A stretch of 64,000 nucleotides of DNA from an uncultured Pelagibacteraceae bacterium (lineage in GTDB: Bacteria > Pseudomonadota > Alphaproteobacteria > Pelagibacterales > Pelagibacteraceae). The translations under genes were made by a program, and so were the position numbers. Below the pieces are notes generated by a model. It saw only the letters and a list, made by a program, of their open reading frames with translations, was not told the origin of the DNA and searched no databases. Positions 40,950 through 49,295 of the stretch are shown piece by piece; positions within the stretch are counted from its first letter, which is position 1; the number at the start of each line of letters is the position of its first letter. Location: positions 1 to 64,000 of the forward strand of contig CACOSU010000003.1 of assembly GCA_902629935.1 (NCBI GenBank), in the 5' to 3' direction.

Positions 40950-41741
40950 TTAATTAGCGTCTAAAACAGCATGTAAAAATTGCTTGGTTCTTTCATTTTT
41001 TGGATCACCAAATAATTTTTCTGGCGGACCCTCTTCAAATATTTTGCCATCATTAAAAAAACAAACCCTATCAGATATTTCACGTGCAAATCCCATTTGA
41101 TGAGTAACCATAATCATTGTTAGGTTATGCTCTTTATTTAAAGACCTAATTACATTAAGAACTTCTCCCACAACCTCAGGATCTAGAGCAGAAGTTATTT
41201 CATCTAACAACATTACTTTAGGTCTCATTGCTAAAGCTCTTGCTATTGCTACTCTTTGTTGTTGGCCACCAGAAAGTCTACTTGGATGTTGATCCTTTTT
41301 ATCAGTTAAACCTACTAATTCCAACAAGTCTAAAGCTCTTTCTTCTGCTTCTTCTCTATTTAAACCTAATACTTCAACAGGGGCCTCAATACAATTTTGT
41401 AAAGCAGTCATGTGAGGAAATAAATTAAATTGTTGAAAGACCATACCTATCTTAGAGCGCCTATCTCTTAAATATTTTTCGCTGGCTTCAACTGTTTTTC
41501 CATTTTCATTCATATGAGTTAAGGTCTCACCATCTAGATGTATAACACCACCATTTATTTTCTCTAAAGTCATCAATACCCTAAGAACTGTTGTTTTTCC
41601 TGATCCTGATGGTCCAATTATAGAAACCATTTCATTTTTTTTAATATCTAAATTCAAATTATCCAATACTGTTAAGTCTCCATATTGTTTTGTTACATTT
41701 TCAAATTTTACTATTATTTCCTCTGAATTATTATTCTTCAT
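40950..41741 (-). CDS. ehuA: ABC transporter ATP-binding protein, polar amino acid/ectoine (EhuA-like)
   Basis: Walker [41 protein letters not shown]; last gene of SBP-permease-permease-ATPase operon. Confidence 0.75.
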   Translation of the reverse strand: MKNNNSEEIIVKFENVTKQYGDLTVLDNLNLDIKKNEMVSIIGPSGSGKTTVLRVLMTLEKINGGVIHLDGETLTHMNENGKTVEASEKYLRDRRSKIGMVFQQFNLFPHMTALQNCIEAPVEVLGLNREEAEERALDLLELVGLTDKKDQHPSRLSGGQQQRVAIARALAMRPKVMLLDEITSALDPEVVGEVLNVIRSLNKEHNLTMIMVTHQMGFAREISDRVCFFNDGKIFEEGPPEKLFGDPKNERTKQFLHAVLDAN

Positions 41742-41744
41742 AAT

Positions 41745-42422
41745 TTATTTTTTTATTTTCCCTTGTGCTTTATTAACATCTTTTTCAAGTTTTCTAACCC
41801 ACATTGCTGCTGGAATAGATAGTGTTAAAAATATAACTCCAACTATAGTATATGGTTCTAGATATCTATAATTATAACCACCAACAGCTGTTGCTGCATG
41901 AAATAATTCTGCAACTCCAATAGTAGATAATAATGGAGTGTCTTTAAATATTCCAACTAAGTAATTTCCCATTCCTGGTATTGCTATTGGAAATGCCTGT
42001 GGCAAAACAATTCTTCTATAAGTATAAACTGTAGAAAAATTAAGAGCTCTACAAGCCTCCCATTGCGTTTTTGAAACTCCCTCCAGAGCCCCTCTATAAA
42101 CTTCAGATAAATAAGTTCCAAAATGAAGACCAATTGTGATCATTCCACAAACCCAGGCTGATAATGTAATACCAAATTGTGGTAATACAAAATAAACAAA
42201 AAATAACTGAATTAAAAGAGGCGTAGATCTTATGAATTCTACTATTTCTCTATTTATCCAGTTTATAATTTTAAATGGAGTTCTTTGACCAAGTAAGAAA
42301 AATAATCCAACTACTAAAGCAATTGCATACCCTACACCTGCCGCAAGAATAGTATTTAAAGTTGCAATTGCCATTTGAGGTAATATTTCCAAAGTAAAAT
42401 CCCATCTCCATCCCATTTCCAT
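41745..42422 (-). CDS. ehuD: ABC transporter permease (EhuD-like)
   Basis: PAAT-type permease, EVYRGALEGVSKTQWEACRALNFS. Confidence 0.72.
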   Translation of the reverse strand: MEMGWRWDFTLEILPQMAIATLNTILAAGVGYAIALVVGLFFLLGQRTPFKIINWINREIVEFIRSTPLLIQLFFVYFVLPQFGITLSAWVCGMITIGLHFGTYLSEVYRGALEGVSKTQWEACRALNFSTVYTYRRIVLPQAFPIAIPGMGNYLVGIFKDTPLLSTIGVAELFHAATAVGGYNYRYLEPYTIVGVIFLTLSIPAAMWVRKLEKDVNKAQGKIKK

Positions 42423-42425
42423 AAT

Positions 42426-43097
42426 TTAAATTCTTTCCTTTCCGATCTTTCTAGCTGCCAATACCTCTAGCCATCTTAAAAATGGAACTAAAGCAAACCT
42501 AGCAATAATATAATAAATCAGTAATGCAGTTCCAAAACACTGTGCAGATAACCATGTAATTGAGTTAATTTGTTTTGCCTCAAAAGTTAAATCTACAACT
42601 GTTACTAAGGCAACTAACGCTGTCGCTTTTAACAATTCTACAGTTAAATTTGCAGCAGGTGGAAGAATTATTGGAAATATTTGTGGAATTATAATTCTTT
42701 TAATTCTTTTTGCAGGAGTAAAATTTAAAGCATGAGCTGCTTCCCATTGCCCTTTAGGTACTGCAAGTATGCCTGCTCTTACTATTTCTGCACCATATGC
42801 CCCAAAATTTAAACCTAAAGCCACTACTCCTGCGGTAAAAGCTTCTAATGATATACCAAAAAAAGGTAACACATAATAAGCCCAAAATAATTGAACTAAT
42901 AAAGAAGTTCCTCTAAAAAATTCTATATACACAGTAGCGAGTCCTTGTACAGCTAGATTTTTTGAAAGTCTCATTAAACCAAAAATCATAGAAATAATCA
43001 CATAAAGGATCATTGAGCAAACAAGAACTTTTATTGTAGTTACTGTTCCTAATAAAAGTGTTACACCATGTTCATTTAAAAATTCAAAATATGTCAA
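42426..43097 (-). CDS. ehuC: ABC transporter permease (EhuC-like)
   Basis: PAAT-type permease, EIVRAGILAVPKGQWEAAHALNFT. Confidence 0.72.
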   Translation of the reverse strand: MTYFEFLNEHGVTLLLGTVTTIKVLVCSMILYVIISMIFGLMRLSKNLAVQGLATVYIEFFRGTSLLVQLFWAYYVLPFFGISLEAFTAGVVALGLNFGAYGAEIVRAGILAVPKGQWEAAHALNFTPAKRIKRIIIPQIFPIILPPAANLTVELLKATALVALVTVVDLTFEAKQINSITWLSAQCFGTALLIYYIIARFALVPFLRWLEVLAARKIGKERI

Positions 43098-43117
43098 AGT
43101 AAATTCCTTAAGATTTT

Positions 43118-43150
43118 AAAAACCAGGCAACAGTAATGTTGCCTGGTTTT
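43118..43150 (-). terminator. Intergenic hairpin between ehuB and ehuC (partial terminator/attenuator or mRNA stabiliser)
   Basis: AAAACCAGGCAAC-AGTAAT-GTTGCCTGGTTTT: 13-bp perfect stem, 6-nt loop; minus-strand transcript follows it with a U run. Confidence 0.85.
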
Positions 43151-43167
43151 ATTTTTTAATTTGTAAA

Positions 43168-44013
43168 TTATTTAGTTGTGCAAGCCCACTCTGTAGTCAT
43201 ATCAGGTGGAGGTAGTTGAGCTTTATCATAGCCATACTTACCAGCTCTCTCTAACATTTTATCTGGATTAGCTAAAACTTTAGCTAAAGCTACGTTAAAA
43301 GCTTCTCTAAATTTACTATCACTTTTTCTAAATCCTATTCCAACTACATTAACAGTTTCTTTAGGCATTAATTTTGGATCAGTCACTTCAAATGCACCAC
43401 CAGTTTTTTCTTCATGCTCTTTTGCACCAAAGAAAGTTTGTACAGCAGCGTCTGCTCTTCCTGCTTTCATTGCTGCTAAAATACCAACTTCACCCTCTAC
43501 TAAAAGCATTTGGCTGTCTGGCACACCAGCTTTTTTAGCAGCTTCTACAGTATTGAAACCAGTCCCTGTAACAAGTTTAGCTCCAGTTCTTATTACATCT
43601 GCATAATTATTAATACCTTTAGGATTTCCTTTTGGAACTAACATTGCATCTCCAAATACTCCTATTGGGTCAGAAAAATCAATGTTGGCACATCTACTTT
43701 TGAGAATATACATACCTCCAGTAATCATATCTGATCTATCTGCATTTATTCCTGGAATAAGACCAGACCATTCAAAAACTTTAGTTTCATGCTCATTAAT
43801 ACCCATTTCTTCAAGAACGGTTAATGCAATCATATTTACGAAACCTAGCGCTTCACCGTTATCACCTGCATAAGCCCATGGAACAGCTGTTCCAAAGCCT
43901 AGTCTAAGTTTGTGTCCATCTGCAAGTCTTTCTGTTAATGTTTTTGCATTAACACTAGAAATACTAAACAGAAGAACAAATAAAACTGTTAGTGTTTTAT
44001 AAATCTTATTCAT
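43168..44013 (-). CDS. ehuB: ABC transporter substrate-binding protein (EhuB-like)
   Basis: Signal peptide, RLADGHKLRLGFGTAVPWAYAGDNGEALGFVNMIALTVLEEMG SBP_bac_3-type; upstream SD AAGGGGAGAG. Confidence 0.75.
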   Translation of the reverse strand: MNKIYKTLTVLFVLLFSISSVNAKTLTERLADGHKLRLGFGTAVPWAYAGDNGEALGFVNMIALTVLEEMGINEHETKVFEWSGLIPGINADRSDMITGGMYILKSRCANIDFSDPIGVFGDAMLVPKGNPKGINNYADVIRTGAKLVTGTGFNTVEAAKKAGVPDSQMLLVEGEVGILAAMKAGRADAAVQTFFGAKEHEEKTGGAFEVTDPKLMPKETVNVVGIGFRKSDSKFREAFNVALAKVLANPDKMLERAGKYGYDKAQLPPPDMTTEWACTTK

Positions 44014-44119
44014 TATTATCTCTCCCCTTAGTTGTTATAATTTAGATAAATTTAATCAGATTAGAGAACAGGTGTACAGCCACACTAAAAAATATTTTCA
44101 ATCTTAAGTTGTTTAATTT

Positions 44120-44908
44120 TTAATTTATTTCAATTTTATCAAACAAATTGATCTCTCCGTCTTCTAATGGAGTTAGATAAATGCCCATATCATAATGATT
44201 ATAAGTTTGTTTTAAAATTTTAAGCAAATTAAAAGACTTATCATCTGATTTTGGTTTTAGGTTAATTGCTACACATCTTGGAATATTTTTCTCCACTTTA
44301 AATAAAACATTGTTAATTTTTAACATTTTACCAATCCAGTTTCTTTCTTGCCAAGCTTCAACACCATCGAAATACAAATTTCCTCTAAAAATTGAAGTTT
44401 CAATTTTTCTATTAATTTTATATTCAAAATCTTTGATGCTATTGATGTTTAAAAGAGAAATTGAATTTCTAAACTCAGACTTATTTGATATGGAAGTATC
44501 ATAAAAAGGATATTCTTCATTTTTCATTAATTGAATATCTTTTTTTAATGAACTCTCTAACTCAATTAATTTATTAGTAAGATCTTTTCTTTCCTCAATA
44601 TCGTCAATGTTGATTGTAATTATTTTCTTTCTATCCATTATTAAGGTTAATTTATTTTCTTGATATAAAAAATTGTATTTATTGAGGGCTGGGGTATTTT
44701 TAAGAGTTAATATTTTATTCCATTTTCCTCTTCTTTCATCAGGATACTTTTCAAACAATTTTGATTGCTCTGAGTCAAGATTTTGTGAAAATGCAAAAAT
44801 TCTATCACCTAAAATTCCAATATTTCTAACGATCTTACATGTTTCAATATCTTGAAAAGATATAGATTTTACTGGGCAGTAATGTATTGAAGAAATATTT
44901 ATGCTCAT
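44120..44908 (-). CDS. MOSC-domain protein with MOSC N-terminal beta-barrel
   Basis: ISSIHYCPVKSISFQDIETCKIVRNIGILGDRIFAF...FRGNLYFDGVEAWQERNWIGKML...CVAINLKP. Confidence 0.82.
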   Translation of the reverse strand: MSINISSIHYCPVKSISFQDIETCKIVRNIGILGDRIFAFSQNLDSEQSKLFEKYPDERRGKWNKILTLKNTPALNKYNFLYQENKLTLIMDRKKIITINIDDIEERKDLTNKLIELESSLKKDIQLMKNEEYPFYDTSISNKSEFRNSISLLNINSIKDFEYKINRKIETSIFRGNLYFDGVEAWQERNWIGKMLKINNVLFKVEKNIPRCVAINLKPKSDDKSFNLLKILKQTYNHYDMGIYLTPLEDGEINLFDKIEIN

Positions 44909-44913
44909 ATAAT
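44908..44913 (+). promoter_or_regulatory. Candidate -10 (TATAAT) of PhyH-family gene, overlapping start codon of divergent MOSC gene
   Basis: TATAAT 12 nt before ATG 44926; no Shine-Dalgarno between. Confidence 0.4.
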
Positions 44914-44925
44914 CTTAAAAATAAT

Positions 44926-45750
44926 ATGACTTATCTTAGTTCAAATCAACTTAAAGAATATAACGAGCAAGGTTATTTAGCACCATTGGATATTTTATCA
45001 AAAAGCGAAGCATTAGAGACTAGAAAAGAAATAGAATTGATAGAAAAAAAATTGCCAAATGAAATAGATAAATCAGGAAGATACAATGTTCATTTAATTT
45101 CACCAAAGCTTGATTCAATTGTTCATAATTCAAAAATTTTAGATGCAGTAGAATGTATTATTGGAAAAAATATCTTAGTTTGTAGTACTACTTTATTTAT
45201 TAAAAACCCTCATGAAAAAGGATTTGTAAGTTATCACCAAGATGCAAAGTATATCGGATTAGAACCACACAATTGGGTTACAGCATGGGTAGCAATAACT
45301 GACTCAAATGAACATAATGGCTGTATGAAAATGTGGCCTAAATCACATTTAAATATTAAAGACCATAATGAGAAATTTAACAAAGGAAACTTACTTACTA
45401 GAGGTCAAACAGTAGAAAATGTACCTGAGGATGAGGTTAAATCTATTGAGCTTAAATCTGGTCAAATGTCTTTACATCATCCTAGAATAGTTCATGGATC
45501 AGAAATAAATAAGAGTAATGATAGAAGAATAGGATTTGTTATTCAGAGTTACATAGGTACAAATGTAAAACAAACCTTAGGTAAAAATAGTGTTCAGCTT
45601 GCAAGAGGAGAAGATAAATTTCATTATCATGAGGTTATAAATAGACCTAGAGATTTAATGAATGATAAAAATATTTTACTAAGAAAAAAAGAAAATGATT
45701 ACCTTCAAGAAATTTTCTACAAAGGTGCAAGACAAAAAGGTTCTTATTAA
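44926..45750 (+). CDS. Phytanoyl-CoA dioxygenase (PhyH)-family Fe(II)/2OG oxygenase
   Basis: ORF track starts at a TTG (44887) inside the divergent gene; ATG 44926 (MTYLSSNQLKEYNEQGYL) fits the family. SYHQDAKYIG HxD motif, LHHPRIVHGSEINKSNDRRIG. Confidence 0.85.
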   Translation: MTYLSSNQLKEYNEQGYLAPLDILSKSEALETRKEIELIEKKLPNEIDKSGRYNVHLISPKLDSIVHNSKILDAVECIIGKNILVCSTTLFIKNPHEKGFVSYHQDAKYIGLEPHNWVTAWVAITDSNEHNGCMKMWPKSHLNIKDHNEKFNKGNLLTRGQTVENVPEDEVKSIELKSGQMSLHHPRIVHGSEINKSNDRRIGFVIQSYIGTNVKQTLGKNSVQLARGEDKFHYHEVINRPRDLMNDKNILLRKKENDYLQEIFYKGARQKGSY

Positions 45751-45751
45751 T

Positions 45752-46489
45752 TTAATTTGTAAATGTTTTAAATATACTTGTAGATATAAAATAAATATTA
45801 GATAAAACCCATAGAAACATTAAAAATAATTCATAAGTTGGATTAATACTCAAATCTTTAATCATAATTAGCAAAACTGACGTGATAAACCAAACAATAG
45901 AGAAACAAATAGATAAAACTTTTAAATTTTTAACTCTTAAAGGATGGATGCATTTTAATGGAGAAAATTTGAGTAATATTAACAAAATTAAAAACATTAA
46001 ATTAAAATTTTGGCTGGTACCAAAAATATAAAAATAAAGAATTATAACATTCCAAATTGCAGGGAAACCATTATAGTAATTATCTTTTGTTAAAATATTT
46101 AAATTTACATAGGAATAAATAGATATCAAAATCAAGATTACTGGGATTAATACCATAAACTGATCTGGCACATAATTGAACCAGTAAATCATAACAGATG
46201 GTATGATTACATAATTAAAAAAATCAATTATGCTATCCAACATCTTGCCATCAATACTTGGAAAGTTTTTTTTCACATTAAATTTTCTTGCTAAAGTTCC
46301 ATCAACACTATCTATTAAAAATGCAACTCCAAGCCAAAGAAAAGCCTCTTTTTGATTGTTGTTCATAACAGAGATTAAAGCAAATAAACCAGCTATTAAA
46401 CCTAATCCAGTTAATAAATGAATCAAAAAACCGATAATTTTTTCATATTTAAATTGATCTAATGTTTTAAAATTTTTTTCATTACTCAT
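45752..46489 (-). CDS. pcs: CDP-alcohol phosphatidyltransferase, phosphatidylcholine-synthase-like
   Basis: DSVDGTLARKFNVKKNFPSIDGKMLDSIIDFFNYVIIP (D-D...G..AR...G...D...D pattern), 8 TM; overall Pcs-like. Confidence 0.75.
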   Translation of the reverse strand: MSNEKNFKTLDQFKYEKIIGFLIHLLTGLGLIAGLFALISVMNNNQKEAFLWLGVAFLIDSVDGTLARKFNVKKNFPSIDGKMLDSIIDFFNYVIIPSVMIYWFNYVPDQFMVLIPVILILISIYSYVNLNILTKDNYYNGFPAIWNVIILYFYIFGTSQNFNLMFLILLILLKFSPLKCIHPLRVKNLKVLSICFSIVWFITSVLLIMIKDLSINPTYELFLMFLWVLSNIYFISTSIFKTFTN

Positions 46490-47159
46490 TTATAATTTTT
46501 TTTTTATTTTGATTTGAAATTTTATAGTTTTTGTTTTGTTTATTTATTTTCCTGCTATCTAAAATTGATGCAAAATTATGATTCACATCCCTATGACCAG
46601 CTTCATCATCTCTAATAACTTTAACAACATCTTTTAAGGTAGAATGTAAAGGTAAATTCCAATAATTTATTGCAATTTCTGGTGCGGGTTGATCTGGTAT
46701 TTTTCCTATTTCTAACTCTTTTAAGTATTCTGAATAACTAATTACGGCTTCCTCCTCAAAATATCCAACTATTCTATGTGCTGTTCTTTGAGAAATTATA
46801 AATATGAGCATATACATAATTATAAAAATAAATTGGGCTATCATTATAATTAAACGTTCTAAAAATGTAGGCTTTGCAATTTCGATAAAAGTCATTAAGT
46901 GCATTCGTTCATTTGCTGCCTCATCTAAAAGTATTTTAATCCAACCCTTATCATCTTCCATCTTTCTCAAAGACTTTAAATGTAAAAGCATTCCAGCTAC
47001 CATACCTGGAACAGCAGCAACTGTTTCAAGAACAACTGCTCTATGACCGTATTTTTTTTTAAAAAAAGCGTCAGCCAAAAATCTTAAAAATTTAGTAAAA
47101 ATTAATGCGATACGATCACTGAAATTATTAGGTTTATGATGTTTTTCTAGATTGGTCAT
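46482..47159 (-). CDS. aox: Alternative oxidase (cyanide-insensitive ubiquinol oxidase)
   Basis: Complete di-iron ligand set: VVLETVAAVPGM, LLDEAANERMHLMTF, YFEEEAVISY, RDDEAGHRDVNHNFA. Confidence 0.94.
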   Translation of the reverse strand: MTNLEKHHKPNNFSDRIALIFTKFLRFLADAFFKKKYGHRAVVLETVAAVPGMVAGMLLHLKSLRKMEDDKGWIKILLDEAANERMHLMTFIEIAKPTFLERLIIMIAQFIFIIMYMLIFIISQRTAHRIVGYFEEEAVISYSEYLKELEIGKIPDQPAPEIAINYWNLPLHSTLKDVVKVIRDDEAGHRDVNHNFASILDSRKINKQNKNYKISNQNKKKIINE

Positions 47160-47308
47160 ACTATATATATGGTTATTTTCCTGTTTTTTTCTATTGCATA
47201 AATTTTAACAAATAAAAAAGTAACTTTAAAAACTAAGGATTATTAACATAAATTTTATGCGACAATCTTGTATTGATGTGTTTCTAAAATTAGCATTAAA
47301 AATCAAAC

Positions 47309-47611
47309 ATGTTTATTGCAATGAATAGATTTAAGATAGTTCTTGGTAAAGAACGAGAATTTGAAAAAGTTTGGAGAGAAAGAGACACACATTTAAACAG
47401 TGTTGAGGGTTTCAAAGAATTTCATTTAGTTAAAGGTGAGACAAATAACGAGTTTTCCCTATATGCTTCTCACAGTGTATGGAGTTCAAAACAAGATTTT
47501 TTAAACTGGACAAAATCTGATGCTTTCAAGCTTGCACACAAAAATGCTGGTCAACATAAAGATTTATATATAGGTGCTCCTAATTTTGAGGGTTTCGAAG
47601 TAGTTTTGTAA
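47309..47611 (+). CDS. Antibiotic biosynthesis monooxygenase (ABM)/IsdG-like protein
   Basis: MFIAMNRFKIVLGKEREFEKVWRERDTHLNSVEGFKEFHLVKG...YASHSVWSSKQDFLNWTKSDAFKLAHKNAG. Confidence 0.82.
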   Translation: MFIAMNRFKIVLGKEREFEKVWRERDTHLNSVEGFKEFHLVKGETNNEFSLYASHSVWSSKQDFLNWTKSDAFKLAHKNAGQHKDLYIGAPNFEGFEVVL

Positions 47612-47616
47612 AAAAA

Positions 47617-48006
47617 ATGCTTGAACTAATTTTTTTTTATTTTGCTTCAGCAATATTGGGTATTATGGTTTTTTTTTCTTTTGTGGTAGCTCCTGTCACA
47701 TTTACAACCTTGAATGAGGAGAATGCTAGAAAATTTATTAGAAAAATATTCCCTTTCTACTATAATGTAAATTTAGCTTTATCCTTTCTAGCAACAGCTC
47801 TTTATGTAATTCTTAATTCTTATAATCTTAATTTTTATTTGATTTTATCAGTCTCTATTTTATTCGCAGTATCAAATTATATTTTAATGCCTTTGATCAA
47901 TAAATTTAGAGACGAAAAAAAAGACAAGCAATTTAAATATTCACATTTTTTATCAGTTATAATAAATTTTATTCAAATTTTGTTTTTATTAATTATTTTA
48001 CTTTGA
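47617..48006 (+). CDS. Small integral membrane protein (DUF4149-like)
   Basis: 129 aa, 4 predicted TM segments; FFSFVVAPVTFTTLNEENARKFIRKIFPFYY. Confidence 0.6.
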   Translation: MLELIFFYFASAILGIMVFFSFVVAPVTFTTLNEENARKFIRKIFPFYYNVNLALSFLATALYVILNSYNLNFYLILSVSILFAVSNYILMPLINKFRDEKKDKQFKYSHFLSVIINFIQILFLLIILL

Positions 48007-48023
48007 TTATAATTCTAAAATGA

Positions 48024-48251
48024 ATGAATAAAGAAAACGCAAGTAAACTCTGGAAAATTATTCAGGAAGCTGGCGATTATTTGGTAGGGCAATTACCTAA
48101 CCACCCAAATCACCCTAAAGGAAGAAACCCCTATGCTCATGTTGCTATTTGTGTAAAAAGTAAATTTAACGCAAGCTACAAAGATATTCCTGATGAACAG
48201 TTTGAAGAAGTAATAAAATATATTGAGTTTTTAAAAGAAAATCCTAGTTAG
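48024..48251 (+). CDS. Conserved-looking small soluble protein of unknown function
   Basis: 75 aa with GRNPYAHVAICVKSKFNASYKDIPDEQFEEVIKYIEFLKENPS; codon-like composition, convergent with 48244 gene. Confidence 0.6.
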   Translation: MNKENASKLWKIIQEAGDYLVGQLPNHPNHPKGRNPYAHVAICVKSKFNASYKDIPDEQFEEVIKYIEFLKENPS

Positions 48252-49293
48252 CTTTAATTGAATTTAACAATTCATCAACATCACTATCTTTAGTATTCCA
48301 AGCAGCAACTAATCTCACTGCTTTTCCATCTAATTCTTCTTCATTCATTTTATAACCTTCAGAATTTAGATGTTCTATTTTTTCTCTTGGGAACTTTACA
48401 AATACTTCATTTGCTTCAGTTGGGTAAGCAATTTCAATATCATTATGCTTACTTAACCCTTCACTTAACTTTTTACCCATTTTATTTGCATGCTTTGCAT
48501 TTCTCAACCAAACATCATTTGATATATACGCATCGAGTTGTGCAGAGACAAAACGCATTTTAGACAATAAATGCCCTGCTCTTTTCATTAAAAAAGCAAT
48601 GTCCCCTACCAATTCTTTCTTAAAAAATATAATTGCTTCAGCTGCCAAACATCCATTTTTAGTTGCTCCAAATGACAATACATCAACCCCAGATTTCCAT
48701 GTCATTTCCGCTGGAGTTACATCTAAAGAAACCAATGCATTAGCAAATCTTGCTCCATCCATATGTAAATTTAAATTATGTTTATGAGTGATTTCTGCAA
48801 TTTTTTTAATTTCATCTAATTGATAAACCTCACCTGTTTCACAAACCTGAGTAATACTAACTGATGAAGGTTGTGTATGATGAACAATCCCTTTTCCACC
48901 TATCGATTGATCTAATTCCTCTGCAGTTATTTTTCCCATAACTCCATTTAAAGTAACTAACTTTCCCCCTCCTGTATAAAATTCAGGTGCACCACATTCA
49001 TCGGTATTTATATGAGACATCTTATGACAATAAATGTTTCCATAAGAAGGTGTCATTGTAGATAATGCTAAAGCGTTAGCTGCAGTACCTGAGGCAGTAG
49101 GAAAAACAATTACTTCTTTTTCAAATATTTCTGAAAACTTGTCTTGTAATTCTGTTGATATTGGATCATTACCATAAGGAGTACTATCTCCTTCATTGGC
49201 TTTTAAAATTGCATCTAATACCTCAGGACAGGCACCAGCAACATTATCGGAAGCGAATTTAACTCGCTCTCTTTTTATTTTAATTTTTGCCAT
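48244..49293 (-). CDS. ltaE: Low-specificity L-threonine aldolase family
   Basis: FASDNVAGACPEVLDAI, FPTASGTAANALAL, HMDGARFANAL, SFGATKNGCLAAEAIIFF (PLP lysine). Confidence 0.9.
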   Translation of the reverse strand: MAKIKIKRERVKFASDNVAGACPEVLDAILKANEGDSTPYGNDPISTELQDKFSEIFEKEVIVFPTASGTAANALALSTMTPSYGNIYCHKMSHINTDECGAPEFYTGGGKLVTLNGVMGKITAEELDQSIGGKGIVHHTQPSSVSITQVCETGEVYQLDEIKKIAEITHKHNLNLHMDGARFANALVSLDVTPAEMTWKSGVDVLSFGATKNGCLAAEAIIFFKKELVGDIAFLMKRAGHLLSKMRFVSAQLDAYISNDVWLRNAKHANKMGKKLSEGLSKHNDIEIAYPTEANEVFVKFPREKIEHLNSEGYKMNEEELDGKAVRLVAAWNTKDSDVDELLNSIKAN

Positions 49294-49295
49294 AA

